Assembly (NCBI GenBank): GCA_937876865.1
Contig: CALEFF010000054.1
Location: forward strand, 1 to 16,715
DNA length: 16,715 bases
Source: an uncultured Bacteroidales bacterium
GTDB taxonomy: Bacteria; Bacteroidota; Bacteroidia; Bacteroidales; P3
Reading direction: 5' to 3'
The notes under the pieces were generated by a model. It saw nothing but the letters and a program-made list of their open reading frames with translations, did no database searches and was not told where the DNA came from. The position numbers and the translations under genes were made by a program. Below, one piece after another: positions 6,915 through 15,249 of this stretch. How positions within the stretch are numbered: position 1 is the stretch's first letter; the number at the start of each line of letters is the position of its first letter.

Positions 6915-8123
6915 TTATTCAATAGGTAAATTATGTCCCATGCGTTCTTTTTTTGTTTTTAAGTAACGTTCGTTGTGTTTTGTAGGCTCTATTACAATTG
7001 GAACAGTATCAACAATTTGTATTCCGTAACCTTCCAATCCGCTTCTCTTTTTTGGATTGTTTGAAATCAATCGAATCTTTGTTGCTCCCATATCTCTTAT
7101 TATTTGAGCTCCAATTCCGTAATCTCTTTCATCGGCTCTAAATCCTAAGGCAAGGTTTGCATCTACTGTGTCCATTCCTTGTTCTTGTAGGTGATAGGCT
7201 TTTAGTTTGTTTACAAGTCCAATGCCTCTTCCTTCTTGACTCATATAAACTACCATGCCTTTTCCTTCTTTTTCAATCATTTCCATTGCAGAATGAAGCT
7301 GTGCTCCGCAATCACATTTGCAAGATCCGAAAATATCTCCCGTAGCACAAGAAGAATGAACCCTACAAAGAATTGGTTCATCTTTTGTCCACTCTCCTTT
7401 TTTCAATACCATGTGAGTTGTTTCTTTGTCTTTTTCAGTGTAAGCTATTAGTTTGAAATCTCCCCATTGAGTTGGAAGCGACACTTCTTGTTCTCTATTG
7501 ATTAAAGTCTCGTGTTGAACTCTATATGCTATTAAATCTTTTATTGTTATTATCTTTATGCCAAATTCTTCTGACTTTTTCAACAATTCAGGCATTCTTG
7601 CCATTGTGCCGTCTTCATTCATAATTTCTATAAGTGCGGCAGCAGGTTGCAATCCCGCTAAACGAGCAAGGTCTATTGAGGCTTCTGTGTGTCCTGCTCT
7701 TTTTAAAACTCCGTTATCTTGTGCATAAAGAGGATTTATGTGTCCTGGACGTCCAAATGTTGTTGCAGTAGAGTTTGGATCGGCTAATGCCTTGATTGTT
7801 TCTGCTCTGTCGTGAGTAGAAACTCCTGTTGAACAACCCTCTAATTTATCAACTGTAACGGTAAAAGGTGTTCCAAGTATAGAAGTGTTATTGCTAACTT
7901 GTCTATCTAACTCTAATTCTTTGCAACGTTGCATAGTAATAGGAGCGCATAAGACACCACGTCCTTCTTTTAACATAAAATTAACCTTTTCTGGTGTTAT
8001 TTTTTCTGCGGCTATTATGAAATCACCTTCGTTCTCTCTGTCTTCATCATCTACTACAATAACAAATTTGCCTTCTTTGAAATCTGCTATTGCTTCTTCT
8101 ATTGTATTTAGTTTTATATCCAT
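6915..8123 (-). CDS. ribBA: Bifunctional riboflavin enzyme RibBA (DHBP synthase / GTP cyclohydrolase II)
   Basis: The 402-aa cytosolic enzyme carries both entry steps of riboflavin synthesis. Residues 1 to about 202 are 3,4-dihydroxy-2-butanone-4-phosphate synthase, with the metal-binding DDEDRENEGD (25-34), the GHINPL loop and GHTEASIDL (144-152). Residues about 210-402 are GTP cyclohydrolase II. It has zinc cysteines Cys259, Cys270 and Cys272 in HSSCATGD and CDCG, the catalytic SQEGRGIGL (295-303), and DYGIGAQI (334-341). All key residues of both halves are present, so both activities are expected. The gene stands alone on the minus strand with its own -7 element; no FMN riboswitch precedes it. 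Confidence 0.97.
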   Translation of the reverse strand: MDIKLNTIEEAIADFKEGKFVIVVDDEDRENEGDFIIAAEKITPEKVNFMLKEGRGVLCAPITMQRCKELELDRQVSNNTSILGTPFTVTVDKLEGCSTGVSTHDRAETIKALADPNSTATTFGRPGHINPLYAQDNGVLKRAGHTEASIDLARLAGLQPAAALIEIMNEDGTMARMPELLKKSEEFGIKIITIKDLIAYRVQHETLINREQEVSLPTQWGDFKLIAYTEKDKETTHMVLKKGEWTKDEPILCRVHSSCATGDIFGSCKCDCGAQLHSAMEMIEKEGKGMVVYMSQEGRGIGLVNKLKAYHLQEQGMDTVDANLALGFRADERDYGIGAQIIRDMGATKIRLISNNPKKRSGLEGYGIQIVDTVPIVIEPTKHNERYLKTKKERMGHNLPIE

Positions 8124-8157
8124 TAGTTTTTATATTGTCGTTAATTATTTTAATTTG

Positions 8158-8165
8158 CAAATATA
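8158..8165 (-). promoter_or_regulatory. -7 promoter element of ribBA
   Basis: The minus strand reads TATATTTG, 34 bases before the ribBA ATG at 8123, fitting TAnnTTTG. No clear -33 element. Confidence 0.65.
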
Positions 8166-8218
8166 CGCAATTTTCTTTGAAATATGCATTAAAAAATGTT
8201 TCTTCTTGTAAGTTTTTG

Positions 8219-8226
8219 TATCTTTG
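8219..8226 (+). promoter_or_regulatory. -7 promoter element of the LysE-family gene
   Basis: TATCTTTG matches TAnnTTTG, 21 bases before the ATG at 8248. It overlaps the upstream TTG at 8224, excluding that codon as a translation start. Confidence 0.7.
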
Positions 8227-8247
8227 CACCGAAAATGTAGTGGATTT

Positions 8248-8895
8248 ATGGAGTTTTTTCACGTAATAACACAAGGGATTTTGTTTGGCTTTACTTTATC
8301 TTTTATGGTAGGGCCTGCATTCTTTTCTCTCTTGCAAACAAGTATTACTTACGGCTTTAAGGCAGGAGCAAACCTTGCTTTGGGAATCTCTTGCTCAGAT
8401 ATAATTATGGTTTTTATATCTTGGTTTGGACTATCCTCTCTTTTTGCATCGGAAAAGGCTCAATTAATTATAGGATTGATAGGAGGAGCGGTAATAATTA
8501 TATTCGGAGTGTATAATTTTACTAAAAAACAAATTATGCAACCTACAAGAAGTATAGTAGATATTAAAACAAAGTTCCATTTCAAATACTTTGCAAAAGG
8601 ATTCGTCTTTAACGTAGCAAATCCTGGCGTTTGGATTTATTGGCTCTTGCCTATAAGCGTTGCAAGTAGTTATAATACAAATGAACAGATTCTTTTCTTA
8701 GCATTTATCTTAATTACGGTTTTGTTAATGGATATTGTAAAATGTGCAATAGCTAATGAATTGAAAAACTTCCTTACAATCAAGGTTGTTTTAGTTATAA
8801 ATAGGGTAGTAGGTGTGATTTTAATTTTATTTGGTATTTATTTAGCCTGCTCACCATTCTTTCCCGATGTTAATTTATTAGATATATCTAAATAA
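8248..8895 (+). CDS. LysE-family amino-acid exporter
   Basis: The start is ATG 8248 (216 aa), since the upstream TTG sits inside the promoter. The protein has six likely membrane segments. The N-terminal stretch GFTLSFMVGPAFFSLLQTSI is typical of the LysE/RhtB translocator family, where the GP in the first helix is conserved. A second hallmark is the FVFNVANPGVWIYWL region in the middle, matching the family's N-P motif. Such inner-membrane proteins export amino acids or related small metabolites; the substrate cannot be deduced. A lipoprotein gene follows four bases after the stop, so both are probably on one message. Confidence 0.9.
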   Translation: MEFFHVITQGILFGFTLSFMVGPAFFSLLQTSITYGFKAGANLALGISCSDIIMVFISWFGLSSLFASEKAQLIIGLIGGAVIIIFGVYNFTKKQIMQPTRSIVDIKTKFHFKYFAKGFVFNVANPGVWIYWLLPISVASSYNTNEQILFLAFILITVLLMDIVKCAIANELKNFLTIKVVLVINRVVGVILILFGIYLACSPFFPDVNLLDISK

Positions 8896-8899
8896 GATT

Positions 8900-9106
8900 A
8901 TGAAAAAAATAAAAAAGACAACAATCCTTTTTCTTATAGCGAGTTTATTTTTAAGCGTTCCTATGGTTTTTCAATCTTGCTCATCGAGTAGCGATGCTGT
9001 AATGGTAGGAGTACCGAAGCAAAAATTGAAAAAAAGTCATAAAATAGGAAAGTATAAAGTTAAATCTGCCAAAGACAAAAAACCAAAGACAAAAAGCAGA
9101 AAATAA
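8900..9106 (+). CDS. Small lysine-rich lipoprotein of unknown function
   Basis: The 68-aa product begins with a lipoprotein signal (MKKIKKTTILFLIASLFLSV) and a lipobox-like FQSC with the modified Cys at 27, followed by SSSSD. The mature part is about 42 residues. From residue 39 onward it is very rich in lysine (PKQKLKKSHKIGKYKVKSAKDKKPKTKSRK spans 39-68), hence strongly basic. I do not recognise a domain. The positive tail might bind lipopolysaccharide, peptidoglycan, DNA or another polyanion, but that is speculation. Four bases separate it from the LysE gene, indicating cotranscription. Confidence 0.75.
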   Translation: MKKIKKTTILFLIASLFLSVPMVFQSCSSSSDAVMVGVPKQKLKKSHKIGKYKVKSAKDKKPKTKSRK

Positions 9107-9146
9107 GTCTTTACTTTTTGAAATTTTTTCAAAGAAAAAAATAAAT

Positions 9147-9184
9147 AAATCAAAGAAAAAATTTGAGATTTCTTTGATTTTTTA
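9147..9184 (+). terminator. AT-rich terminator between converging lipoprotein and thioredoxin-fold genes
   Basis: AAATCAAAGAAA at 9147-9158 pairs with TTTCTTTGATTT at 9169-9180 around a 10-base loop, followed by Ts. An additional copy of CAAAGAAAAAA at 9130-9140 repeats the left arm. It lies between genes ending at 9106 and 9198 and could serve both strands. Confidence 0.7.
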
Positions 9185-9197
9185 TGTGCTTCGTGTT

Positions 9198-10427
9198 TTA
9201 AGGTAAGTGCTTTTGCATTTCTTCTACAAATATTTGATTATCTTTGATAATACTACTTGTAGAAAAAACAATCTCTTTGTTTGGAGAAATAAGGTAATAA
9301 GAAGGAAATCTATACAGATCAATTACTTTATGTAATCCATTTGCTGAATACAACAAACCTTTTGCATTAAGCAATTCTTCGGTTTTACGCATTCTGCTAA
9401 AATCTTTTGCAAATGGATTTATGCAAATAACCTTTATTCCATTTTTTTCTAATTCTGAAAATCCTTTTTCTTTTTTTTCTTTTGCATAGTTAGCAATCCA
9501 CGTTTTACAAGCAGAACAACCCTCATACCAAGTTACAAGTAAAATCCATGAATTCTCATTTTTTAGGTTTGTAGTGTCTTTATCGCTATTTACTAAATTC
9601 CATTCCAAAATTTCATTTGTTAGAACAGTGAATTCTTTTCCTTTTACGACATAGGCTTTTGAAGGATTTGTGTCATTGCAATGCTCAAAAATAGTATATA
9701 CAGGATTGTTTTCATTAAATATATTTACAAATTCAGTATCTTTGTTTTCAAAAGAAAGATTAGTATAACGACAAATAGCATATTCATCTTCATACATTGG
9801 CGTTCCATCTAATTTCATTTCTTGCCATTTGACACTCTCAATAAAATCAATTTCTTTATTAAATAGAATTTCTATTTCATTATAATATTTAGTAGATTCA
9901 CCTTTATGATTTGTGCTTATGAATGTACATGTTTTTCCAAAGAGAATATCATATCTTTTGCCTTCTATAATTGTATCTTGTATAATTCGTTTAATTCTTA
10001 TATCTCTGTCATCATCAATAAAAGCAAACGCACACAAGTCTTTATGTAAATGAGAATATAGAGTCGATAGCATTCCCTGATACTTACTTGGCTCGTTTTT
10101 CTTTGGAGCCAAGTAGTACATAATCTCTTCTGTTGTGGAATTTATCCAAGTAAAATCATTATAAGTCAATCTCATGGCATACTCGCTATTAGAAACGGTA
10201 TATAGAATAGGCTCTTTATTATTTCGGTTTATATAAACATTGGTATGAAAAGTATTTGTGTCTTTTTTACTATAATGAATGCGTTCAAGAGTATAAGAAA
10301 CATAAGGCTTGTTGAAAGATTTATAAGCATAATTCTTACGAAAACGTTTTCCTATACTTGATTGCGAAAAACAAATTCCACTTAGTAAAAATATAAATGC
10401 GAGAGTGATTAAAATATACTTTTTCAT
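9198..10427 (-). CDS. Exported thioredoxin-fold (TlpA-like) protein with unassigned N-terminal region
   Basis: The 409-aa protein begins with a signal peptide (MKKYILITLAFIFLLSGICF, cleavage likely near residue 21), so it acts in the periplasm or beyond. Residues about 290-409 form a thioredoxin-like domain. It has a strand WILLVTWYEG, the redox pair Cys304-Ser-Ala-Cys307, a helix, the strand IKVICINPF, and the cis-proline loop RFPSYYLI (Pro375). This is typical of TlpA/ResA-type thiol-disulfide proteins of Bacteroidota. Residues about 25-285 show no domain I recognise, and include isolated Cys132, Cys167, Cys219 and Cys250. Substrate unknown. It has its own promoter, about 83 bases of leader, and no operon partner. 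Confidence 0.85.
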   Translation of the reverse strand: MKKYILITLAFIFLLSGICFSQSSIGKRFRKNYAYKSFNKPYVSYTLERIHYSKKDTNTFHTNVYINRNNKEPILYTVSNSEYAMRLTYNDFTWINSTTEEIMYYLAPKKNEPSKYQGMLSTLYSHLHKDLCAFAFIDDDRDIRIKRIIQDTIIEGKRYDILFGKTCTFISTNHKGESTKYYNEIEILFNKEIDFIESVKWQEMKLDGTPMYEDEYAICRYTNLSFENKDTEFVNIFNENNPVYTIFEHCNDTNPSKAYVVKGKEFTVLTNEILEWNLVNSDKDTTNLKNENSWILLVTWYEGCSACKTWIANYAKEKKEKGFSELEKNGIKVICINPFAKDFSRMRKTEELLNAKGLLYSANGLHKVIDLYRFPSYYLISPNKEIVFSTSSIIKDNQIFVEEMQKHLP

Positions 10428-10509
10428 TTAAAATTGATGTTTAAGTTTATTTTTAGTCCTGCAATTAACGCTGCTAAAATTTTTATGTTTTTTATTGTTA
10501 ATAATTTCG

Positions 10510-10517
10510 CAAAGATA
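10510..10517 (-). promoter_or_regulatory. -7 promoter element of the thioredoxin-fold gene
   Basis: The minus strand reads TATCTTTG, matching TAnnTTTG, about 83 bases before the ATG at 10427. It separates this gene from the HsdR_N gene ending at 10550. Confidence 0.65.
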
Positions 10518-10549
10518 AATAAAAAATGATATGTAGAAAAATTATTTCT

Positions 10550-11020
10550 TTACATTTTTGGAAGACTGTTTTGAAAGTCGTAAGTGTCTGCGTGCTTTGC
10601 TAAAATAAAGTGCGACAAGCCGTTTGTAAGAAAAATATTTGGGGCGTTGAGTGTGTGATTGTAGGCAAGGACTTGGTCAATTGTCTTTTGGGTTATTTCA
10701 ACCTCGGTGCGTTTGCATTCAACTAAAAGAAAAGGTTTTAATTCTTTGTCGTAAACTAATATATCGAATCGTTTATTCATTCCGTTTACTTTTAGGCTTC
10801 CTTCAACTGCAATAAGTTCTTTTGGATAGGTGTTTGCAAGAAGGTGAACGCAGTGTTGCCTTACCCATTCCTCTGGCGTGAGAGCAACGAATTGCTTTCT
10901 AATTATATCAAAAATTTCCTCTCCCGAAGAGTTTTGTCTTATCGAGAGAGGAAATTTTGGAAAATTTAATTCTATTCTATTATTCTTCACTTTCTCCTCC
11001 GCCTGATTCTCCACCTGCAC
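10550..11020 (-). CDS. HsdR N-terminal-domain (type I restriction R-like nuclease fold) protein, stand-alone
   Basis: The 156-aa product matches the short family related to the N-terminal nuclease domain of type I restriction R subunits. It has the PEEWVRQHCVHLL helix, then RFDILVYDKELKPFLLVECK, which gives the PD-(D/E)xK pattern: Asp in FDIL, Glu-x-Lys in VECK. It then has a helix with TIDQVLAYN and a strand NIFLTNG. No helicase, methylase or specificity subunit is nearby, so it is not a restriction system. Such orphan proteins are widespread in Bacteroidota and their job is unknown. The ATG at 11020 overlaps the end of the receptor gene by 41 bases in another frame; a GTG start a few codons later is also possible. 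Likely cotranscribed with the receptor. Confidence 0.85.
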   Translation of the reverse strand: MQVENQAEEKVKNNRIELNFPKFPLSIRQNSSGEEIFDIIRKQFVALTPEEWVRQHCVHLLANTYPKELIAVEGSLKVNGMNKRFDILVYDKELKPFLLVECKRTEVEITQKTIDQVLAYNHTLNAPNIFLTNGLSHFILAKHADTYDFQNSLPKM

Positions 11021-13532
11021 CGTTGTCTAAGCGTTTTTTAGGTGCTTTTTTCATTGGTTTTCCATCTCCAAATCTATAAGAGAAGTTCAAAGTAAGTGAT
11101 TGACGATAAGGTCTTCCGTGACGGAATGAGATATAATCGTCAGTTATTGTTGTTGAATTATGTCCTGCTGTTCGGAAAATATCGGCATATCTCAATGAAA
11201 GTGTGATTTTTTTGTTTATGTTTTTCTTTATAGCAATGTCAGAGAAGAAACGTGCTGCTCTTTCGCCTTGAATTGTCTTGTTTGCTGCAAAATACATTGC
11301 AGAGGCTTGAATTGTCCATTCGCCAGGTAGGTTCATTGTAGAATTTAACTTAGCGTCCCAATTGAAAGATTTTATTTCCTTGTCGTTAATGATTGTTGCG
11401 TCAGTGTAGTTTCCGAAAAGGTTAGCACTAATGTTTACTTTCCACCATTTTGTTATTTGTTGGTCGATGATAAGTTCCAATCCATAGTTTACACTCTTTT
11501 CAATATTCAAACTTGTTTGTGCAAGTTTTCCTTTATCTACTTCATCGCCTGCAATATCTAACACCCAATCAAATCCATACTTTCTTGCGTTCTCTTCTGT
11601 CCAAAGGAAATTAAACCAAGATATTCTGTTGTTGGTTTGACGGTAATATGCAGATGTGAAAATTGTTGTTTTAGGCAAAATTATTGAATATCCCAATTCA
11701 ACAGCGTCTGTATATTCAGGGTCAATGTTTGGATTACCAAAACGAATGTGCTCAGGGTTTGATAAATCTACGTTTGGCATCATTGTCCACATATTAGGAC
11801 GATTGATTCTTCTTGAATAAGAAAGTTGAGCCGATTGCATATCTGTTATTTGGTAAGAAAGGTGAACGGTAGGGAAAGGAGAGGTGTATTGTTTGTTGAT
11901 AGAGTCATTTTCTTTACCTAACATTTCTTTTCTTCCGTTTAAACTTGTGATTTCTCCTCTTAATCCGATTTGACCACTTAATTTTCCGTAAGAATATCCA
12001 ACTGTTGCGTAAACGGCATTGATGTATTCTGTGTTGTAGAATTCATAACTCATGTCGTCATTTCTTACATTGCTGCCATTTAAGTAGTAATCGTAAATAG
12101 AATAGCGATTAGAATAGTTGAGATTGTAACCAACTTCCATTTTTAATGTTTTAGAAAAAGGGTGAGAGTAATTAATGTTCACAACCGCTCTTTTGTTATT
12201 TGATTCCGAAACATCTCTTTTTTCATAATTTGGTATAGTTGGATTCCAATAATCTAATGTTTGAGTACTTTCTCTATAATGTTTTCCAATATTCCAATTA
12301 GCGTCAATCATTAATTCTTGTTCAGGATTATCAAATTGTTTAGTGAAGTTTAAAGAAAAAGTATTGAAGTTTCCATTGCTATTACCCGATGTGATTTGAT
12401 CTAAACTACGAGCAGAATATAATGAAGTGTCAATTCCATATCTTTGATCTAAAAGATTTTCATTAGCAATTATGGCATCATCTGTTGGGTTTCCGTGAAC
12501 TCTTCCATTGTAAGAAAGGGTTAAAGATGTCTTATCGTTTATATACCAATCAAATCCTATTTTTCCTCCACCGCTTAAATTTGTAGAATTACCTGTTTGT
12601 TTGCTTCTCATCCAAGCCTCTAAACCATCTTTTGTAGGATTTAATAAGAGTTTCATATTATCGCTTCTTCTTCCTCTTTCATTGAATCTTCCGTCCATAG
12701 AAGCCGAAAATCCCCATTTCTTTGTAGAATAATTTATACCTGCACTACCATTCAAACGTGGCATAAATTTTTCAATAGCACTACCTGCAGTTAAATTAAC
12801 ATTACCACTTAAACCCTTATTTCCTTTTTCCTTTAACTTAATGTTGATAATACCACTCATTCCCTCAGGGTCGTATTTTGCAGAAGGGTTTGTGATAACT
12901 TCAATATTTGCAATAGTTGAAGCAGGTATTTGAGCTAAAACAGTAGCCAAGTCATTACCCAAAAGTTCCGAAGGTTTTCCGTCAATAAGTACTTTTACAT
13001 TAGAATTTCCTCTTAAACTAACCGCTCCATCTTCATCAACAGAAACAGAAGGCACGTTTTCCAAAACATCAGAGGCATCTCCGCCGGCAGAAACCAAATT
13101 CTTTTCAACATTGATTACACGTTTGTCCAATTTATACTCCATCATCTGACGCTCAGCCACGATTTCTACCCCCGAAAGAACCTCCGCATTAGTGTTCATA
13201 GCAAGAGTGCCAACATTCAAAGGCTTTCCTTTTAACTTAATGTCCTTATAAATGTCTTTGTAACCAATGAAACTCAAACGCATAATAAAACTCCCGTTAG
13301 CCTTCACTCCTTTTATTGAGAAATTTCCTTTCTCGTCAGTTACCGTACCATCAATTAGTGTAGAATCTTTTACACTCAACAGCGTAACATTAACAAAAGG
13401 TAAAGTCTCTTCGGAGTTTGCATCAATAACTTGTCCACTTACAGAGACTTTCTGTGCTTGACCTTGTGCAAAAACATTGTTTGCTCCAAAGATAAACAAC
13501 TGCAAAAGCAGAATAATCAAAGATTTTTTCAT
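10980..13532 (-). CDS. TonB-dependent outer-membrane receptor, beta-barrel family, with CarboxypepD_reg domain
   Basis: The 850-aa protein has a signal peptide (MKKSLIILLLQLFIFGANNVFA). Next is a carboxypeptidase-regulatory-like domain (about 28-115, VSGQVIDANSEETLPFVNVTLLS). Then comes a plug domain (about 125-235, including SAGGDASDVLENVPSVSVDEDG and LIDGKPSELLG), and a long barrel to about residue 825, ending in LTLNFSYRFGDGKP. This matches the outer-membrane beta-barrel family found across Bacteroidota. It probably imports a nutrient or acts as a surface transporter driven by TonB. No SusD-like partner lies beside it, so it is not a classical glycan-uptake pair. After the barrel is a tail of about 25 residues rich in Lys, then Gly and Glu (NGAGGESGGGESEE). 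Substrate unknown. Confidence 0.94.
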   Translation of the reverse strand: MKKSLIILLLQLFIFGANNVFAQGQAQKVSVSGQVIDANSEETLPFVNVTLLSVKDSTLIDGTVTDEKGNFSIKGVKANGSFIMRLSFIGYKDIYKDIKLKGKPLNVGTLAMNTNAEVLSGVEIVAERQMMEYKLDKRVINVEKNLVSAGGDASDVLENVPSVSVDEDGAVSLRGNSNVKVLIDGKPSELLGNDLATVLAQIPASTIANIEVITNPSAKYDPEGMSGIINIKLKEKGNKGLSGNVNLTAGSAIEKFMPRLNGSAGINYSTKKWGFSASMDGRFNERGRRSDNMKLLLNPTKDGLEAWMRSKQTGNSTNLSGGGKIGFDWYINDKTSLTLSYNGRVHGNPTDDAIIANENLLDQRYGIDTSLYSARSLDQITSGNSNGNFNTFSLNFTKQFDNPEQELMIDANWNIGKHYRESTQTLDYWNPTIPNYEKRDVSESNNKRAVVNINYSHPFSKTLKMEVGYNLNYSNRYSIYDYYLNGSNVRNDDMSYEFYNTEYINAVYATVGYSYGKLSGQIGLRGEITSLNGRKEMLGKENDSINKQYTSPFPTVHLSYQITDMQSAQLSYSRRINRPNMWTMMPNVDLSNPEHIRFGNPNIDPEYTDAVELGYSIILPKTTIFTSAYYRQTNNRISWFNFLWTEENARKYGFDWVLDIAGDEVDKGKLAQTSLNIEKSVNYGLELIIDQQITKWWKVNISANLFGNYTDATIINDKEIKSFNWDAKLNSTMNLPGEWTIQASAMYFAANKTIQGERAARFFSDIAIKKNINKKITLSLRYADIFRTAGHNSTTITDDYISFRHGRPYRQSLTLNFSYRFGDGKPMKKAPKKRLDNGAGGESGGGESEE

Positions 13533-13617
13533 ATCTATTTTAATTTAAAAACTTATAAAAACGCAATTTTGACAACAAAACACACGTTAAGTTTAATTCT
13601 CTAAGAAAAAAATATTG

Positions 13618-13625
13618 TATATTTG
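13618..13625 (+). promoter_or_regulatory. -7 promoter element of the secreted protein/Fic unit
   Basis: TATATTTG fits TAnnTTTG, 34 bases before the ATG at 13659, and covers the TTG at 13623, excluding that codon as a start. No matching element was found for the divergent receptor gene in the 126-bp gap. Confidence 0.7.
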
Positions 13626-13658
13626 CCACTTGAAATAAATAAAACAAAGAAAGAAAAT

Positions 13659-15242
13659 ATGAAAAAACTATTTTTAGCAATTGTTTCGCTGTTTGCGATA
13701 ATTAATTTAAACGCACAAAAAGATATAAAATGGGGTGAAAGATTCTATGATATATTAGATGATTGTCAAGATGCAGAAATAGTAGCCCAAGATAACAATG
13801 GATTCTATATGTGGTATTGCATGCAAGAGTATAAAGGCGAAGGCGAATTTGAACTCAACTATTACGTTGCAAGAAGCGATTATAACTTAAATGTAGATAA
13901 AATTGTAAGAATAGAATTTCCTCACCCAACCTTCAAAATAGAACAAACTTGGAGAGCAGGCGATTGTGTAGGATTTATTCTTAGCCGTATAACAGAAGAT
14001 AAACCCGTTCAAAACAAAAGAACATCTAAGAAAAAAAATCAAGTAGTAGAAAAATCAGGAACAGCCAACCTTTACACACAATTCTTTCATTTGAGAGATA
14101 TGCGACTAATGGATAAACCAGAAAAATTTAAGACATTCCGTTACTTTGCCAAAGAAGGAGAAAAACCATACCTATTCAATTTCTCAGAAAACAAAACAAA
14201 ACTTGCATTTGCCTTCTTTGAAAAAGATACAGCAGGAGCAAAAGCCGTTCAAATAGAAGTTTTTGATGAAAGAATGCGTATGCTATGGGAAAGAAAACAT
14301 GCATTAAAAATAAGTAATCCAGAATATCAAATACATGACATAAGCGTAAACAACGAAGGCACAGAAACTCTTTTGGCAATCCGTTCCTATACAACAGGAA
14401 AAAAAGTACAACACACCGATAGTAAAGCACACCTAATTTGGCTCACACAATATGAACAAAGACAATATGAACAACAAATAGAAAAAGCATGGCCAACCGA
14501 CATTAAATGTGCCTTTAACCTCGAAGGAGATTACTTAATGGCAGGATATTATGGAAAAAATGCAGACAAACCAAAACTTGCACAAGGAAGCTTTGCATAC
14601 AAATACGACCAAAGAAGAGGTTATTTAAAAAACAGTAGCACAAGAAATTTCAAAGAATACGAAACAGACGAAATGGTAAAAGAAGGTCTACCAAAACCCT
14701 CAGACCAAACAGCCAAGATAAAAACCTTAGTTTCAATGATAGGAAGCAACCTTGTAATGATAGGCGAACAAGAATTCAAATCAACAATAATACCACCAAA
14801 ACGCCGAGATGAAAAACCAACAGGCGAAGACGCAATGTATTATAGAGATATAATAATAACAAATATAGACAAAAATGGAACAGTAACCTCAAACTCTTAC
14901 ATACCAAAACGCCAAAAAGACTTTGAAGGTAAAGAATGCTATAATTCATTCGCAATGACAAGAGACCGCTATGGCATATATATAATGTTTAACGACCACA
15001 TAAAAAACTACGATAACAACGCTTTTACACCAGTCAAATGCTACAATGGTGACAAAATGCGAACACAAGTAAACTTCGTACAAGTATTCTCAGACGGATC
15101 ATACCGTTGGAGCAAAGCCTTTGACACAAAACAAATGAAAATGCCATTTTTCAAAACTCTATACCTAACAACCACAAGCAAAATCCTATTCTTCTCACGC
15201 TTCCAAGACCACAACATATTAGGCGAATTTGAAATAAGATAG
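13659..15242 (+). CDS. Exported protein of unknown function, possible beta-propeller
   Basis: The start is ATG 13659 (527 aa), because MKKLFLAIVSLFAIINLNAQ is a signal peptide; the longer frame starts inside the promoter. I do not recognise a family. Short hydrophobic strands followed by turn motifs recur about every 40-70 residues (DNNGFYMWY, NNEGTETLLAI, LEGDYLMAGYYG, GSNLVMIGE, DRYGIYIMF, SDGSYRWSKAF), which resembles a beta-propeller, but no signature is clear. A lysine-rich loop (NKRTSKKKNQ) interrupts the N-terminal third. No lipobox and no T9SS sorting domain are present, so it is probably periplasmic or secreted. A Fic gene follows after seven bases. The coding strand is A-rich. Confidence 0.85.
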   Translation: MKKLFLAIVSLFAIINLNAQKDIKWGERFYDILDDCQDAEIVAQDNNGFYMWYCMQEYKGEGEFELNYYVARSDYNLNVDKIVRIEFPHPTFKIEQTWRAGDCVGFILSRITEDKPVQNKRTSKKKNQVVEKSGTANLYTQFFHLRDMRLMDKPEKFKTFRYFAKEGEKPYLFNFSENKTKLAFAFFEKDTAGAKAVQIEVFDERMRMLWERKHALKISNPEYQIHDISVNNEGTETLLAIRSYTTGKKVQHTDSKAHLIWLTQYEQRQYEQQIEKAWPTDIKCAFNLEGDYLMAGYYGKNADKPKLAQGSFAYKYDQRRGYLKNSSTRNFKEYETDEMVKEGLPKPSDQTAKIKTLVSMIGSNLVMIGEQEFKSTIIPPKRRDEKPTGEDAMYYRDIIITNIDKNGTVTSNSYIPKRQKDFEGKECYNSFAMTRDRYGIYIMFNDHIKNYDNNAFTPVKCYNGDKMRTQVNFVQVFSDGSYRWSKAFDTKQMKMPFFKTLYLTTTSKILFFSRFQDHNILGEFEIR

Positions 15243-15249
15243 AAAAAAG

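Noticed and set aside
8124..8247. FMN riboswitch for ribBA
   Set aside because: The ribBA leader of about 30 bases is too short and lacks FMN-box motifs.
8047..8274. Minus-strand open frame across the ribBA/LysE promoter region
   Set aside because: It overlaps the start of ribBA in another frame and both divergent promoter elements.
10550..11020. Remnant of a type I restriction-modification locus
   Set aside because: No helicase motor, methylase or specificity gene or fragments adjoin it; the short stand-alone form is a recognised family.
10980..13532. SusC-type glycan receptor of a polysaccharide utilization locus
   Set aside because: No SusD-like gene is adjacent and the barrel matches the outer-membrane beta-barrel family rather than SusC.
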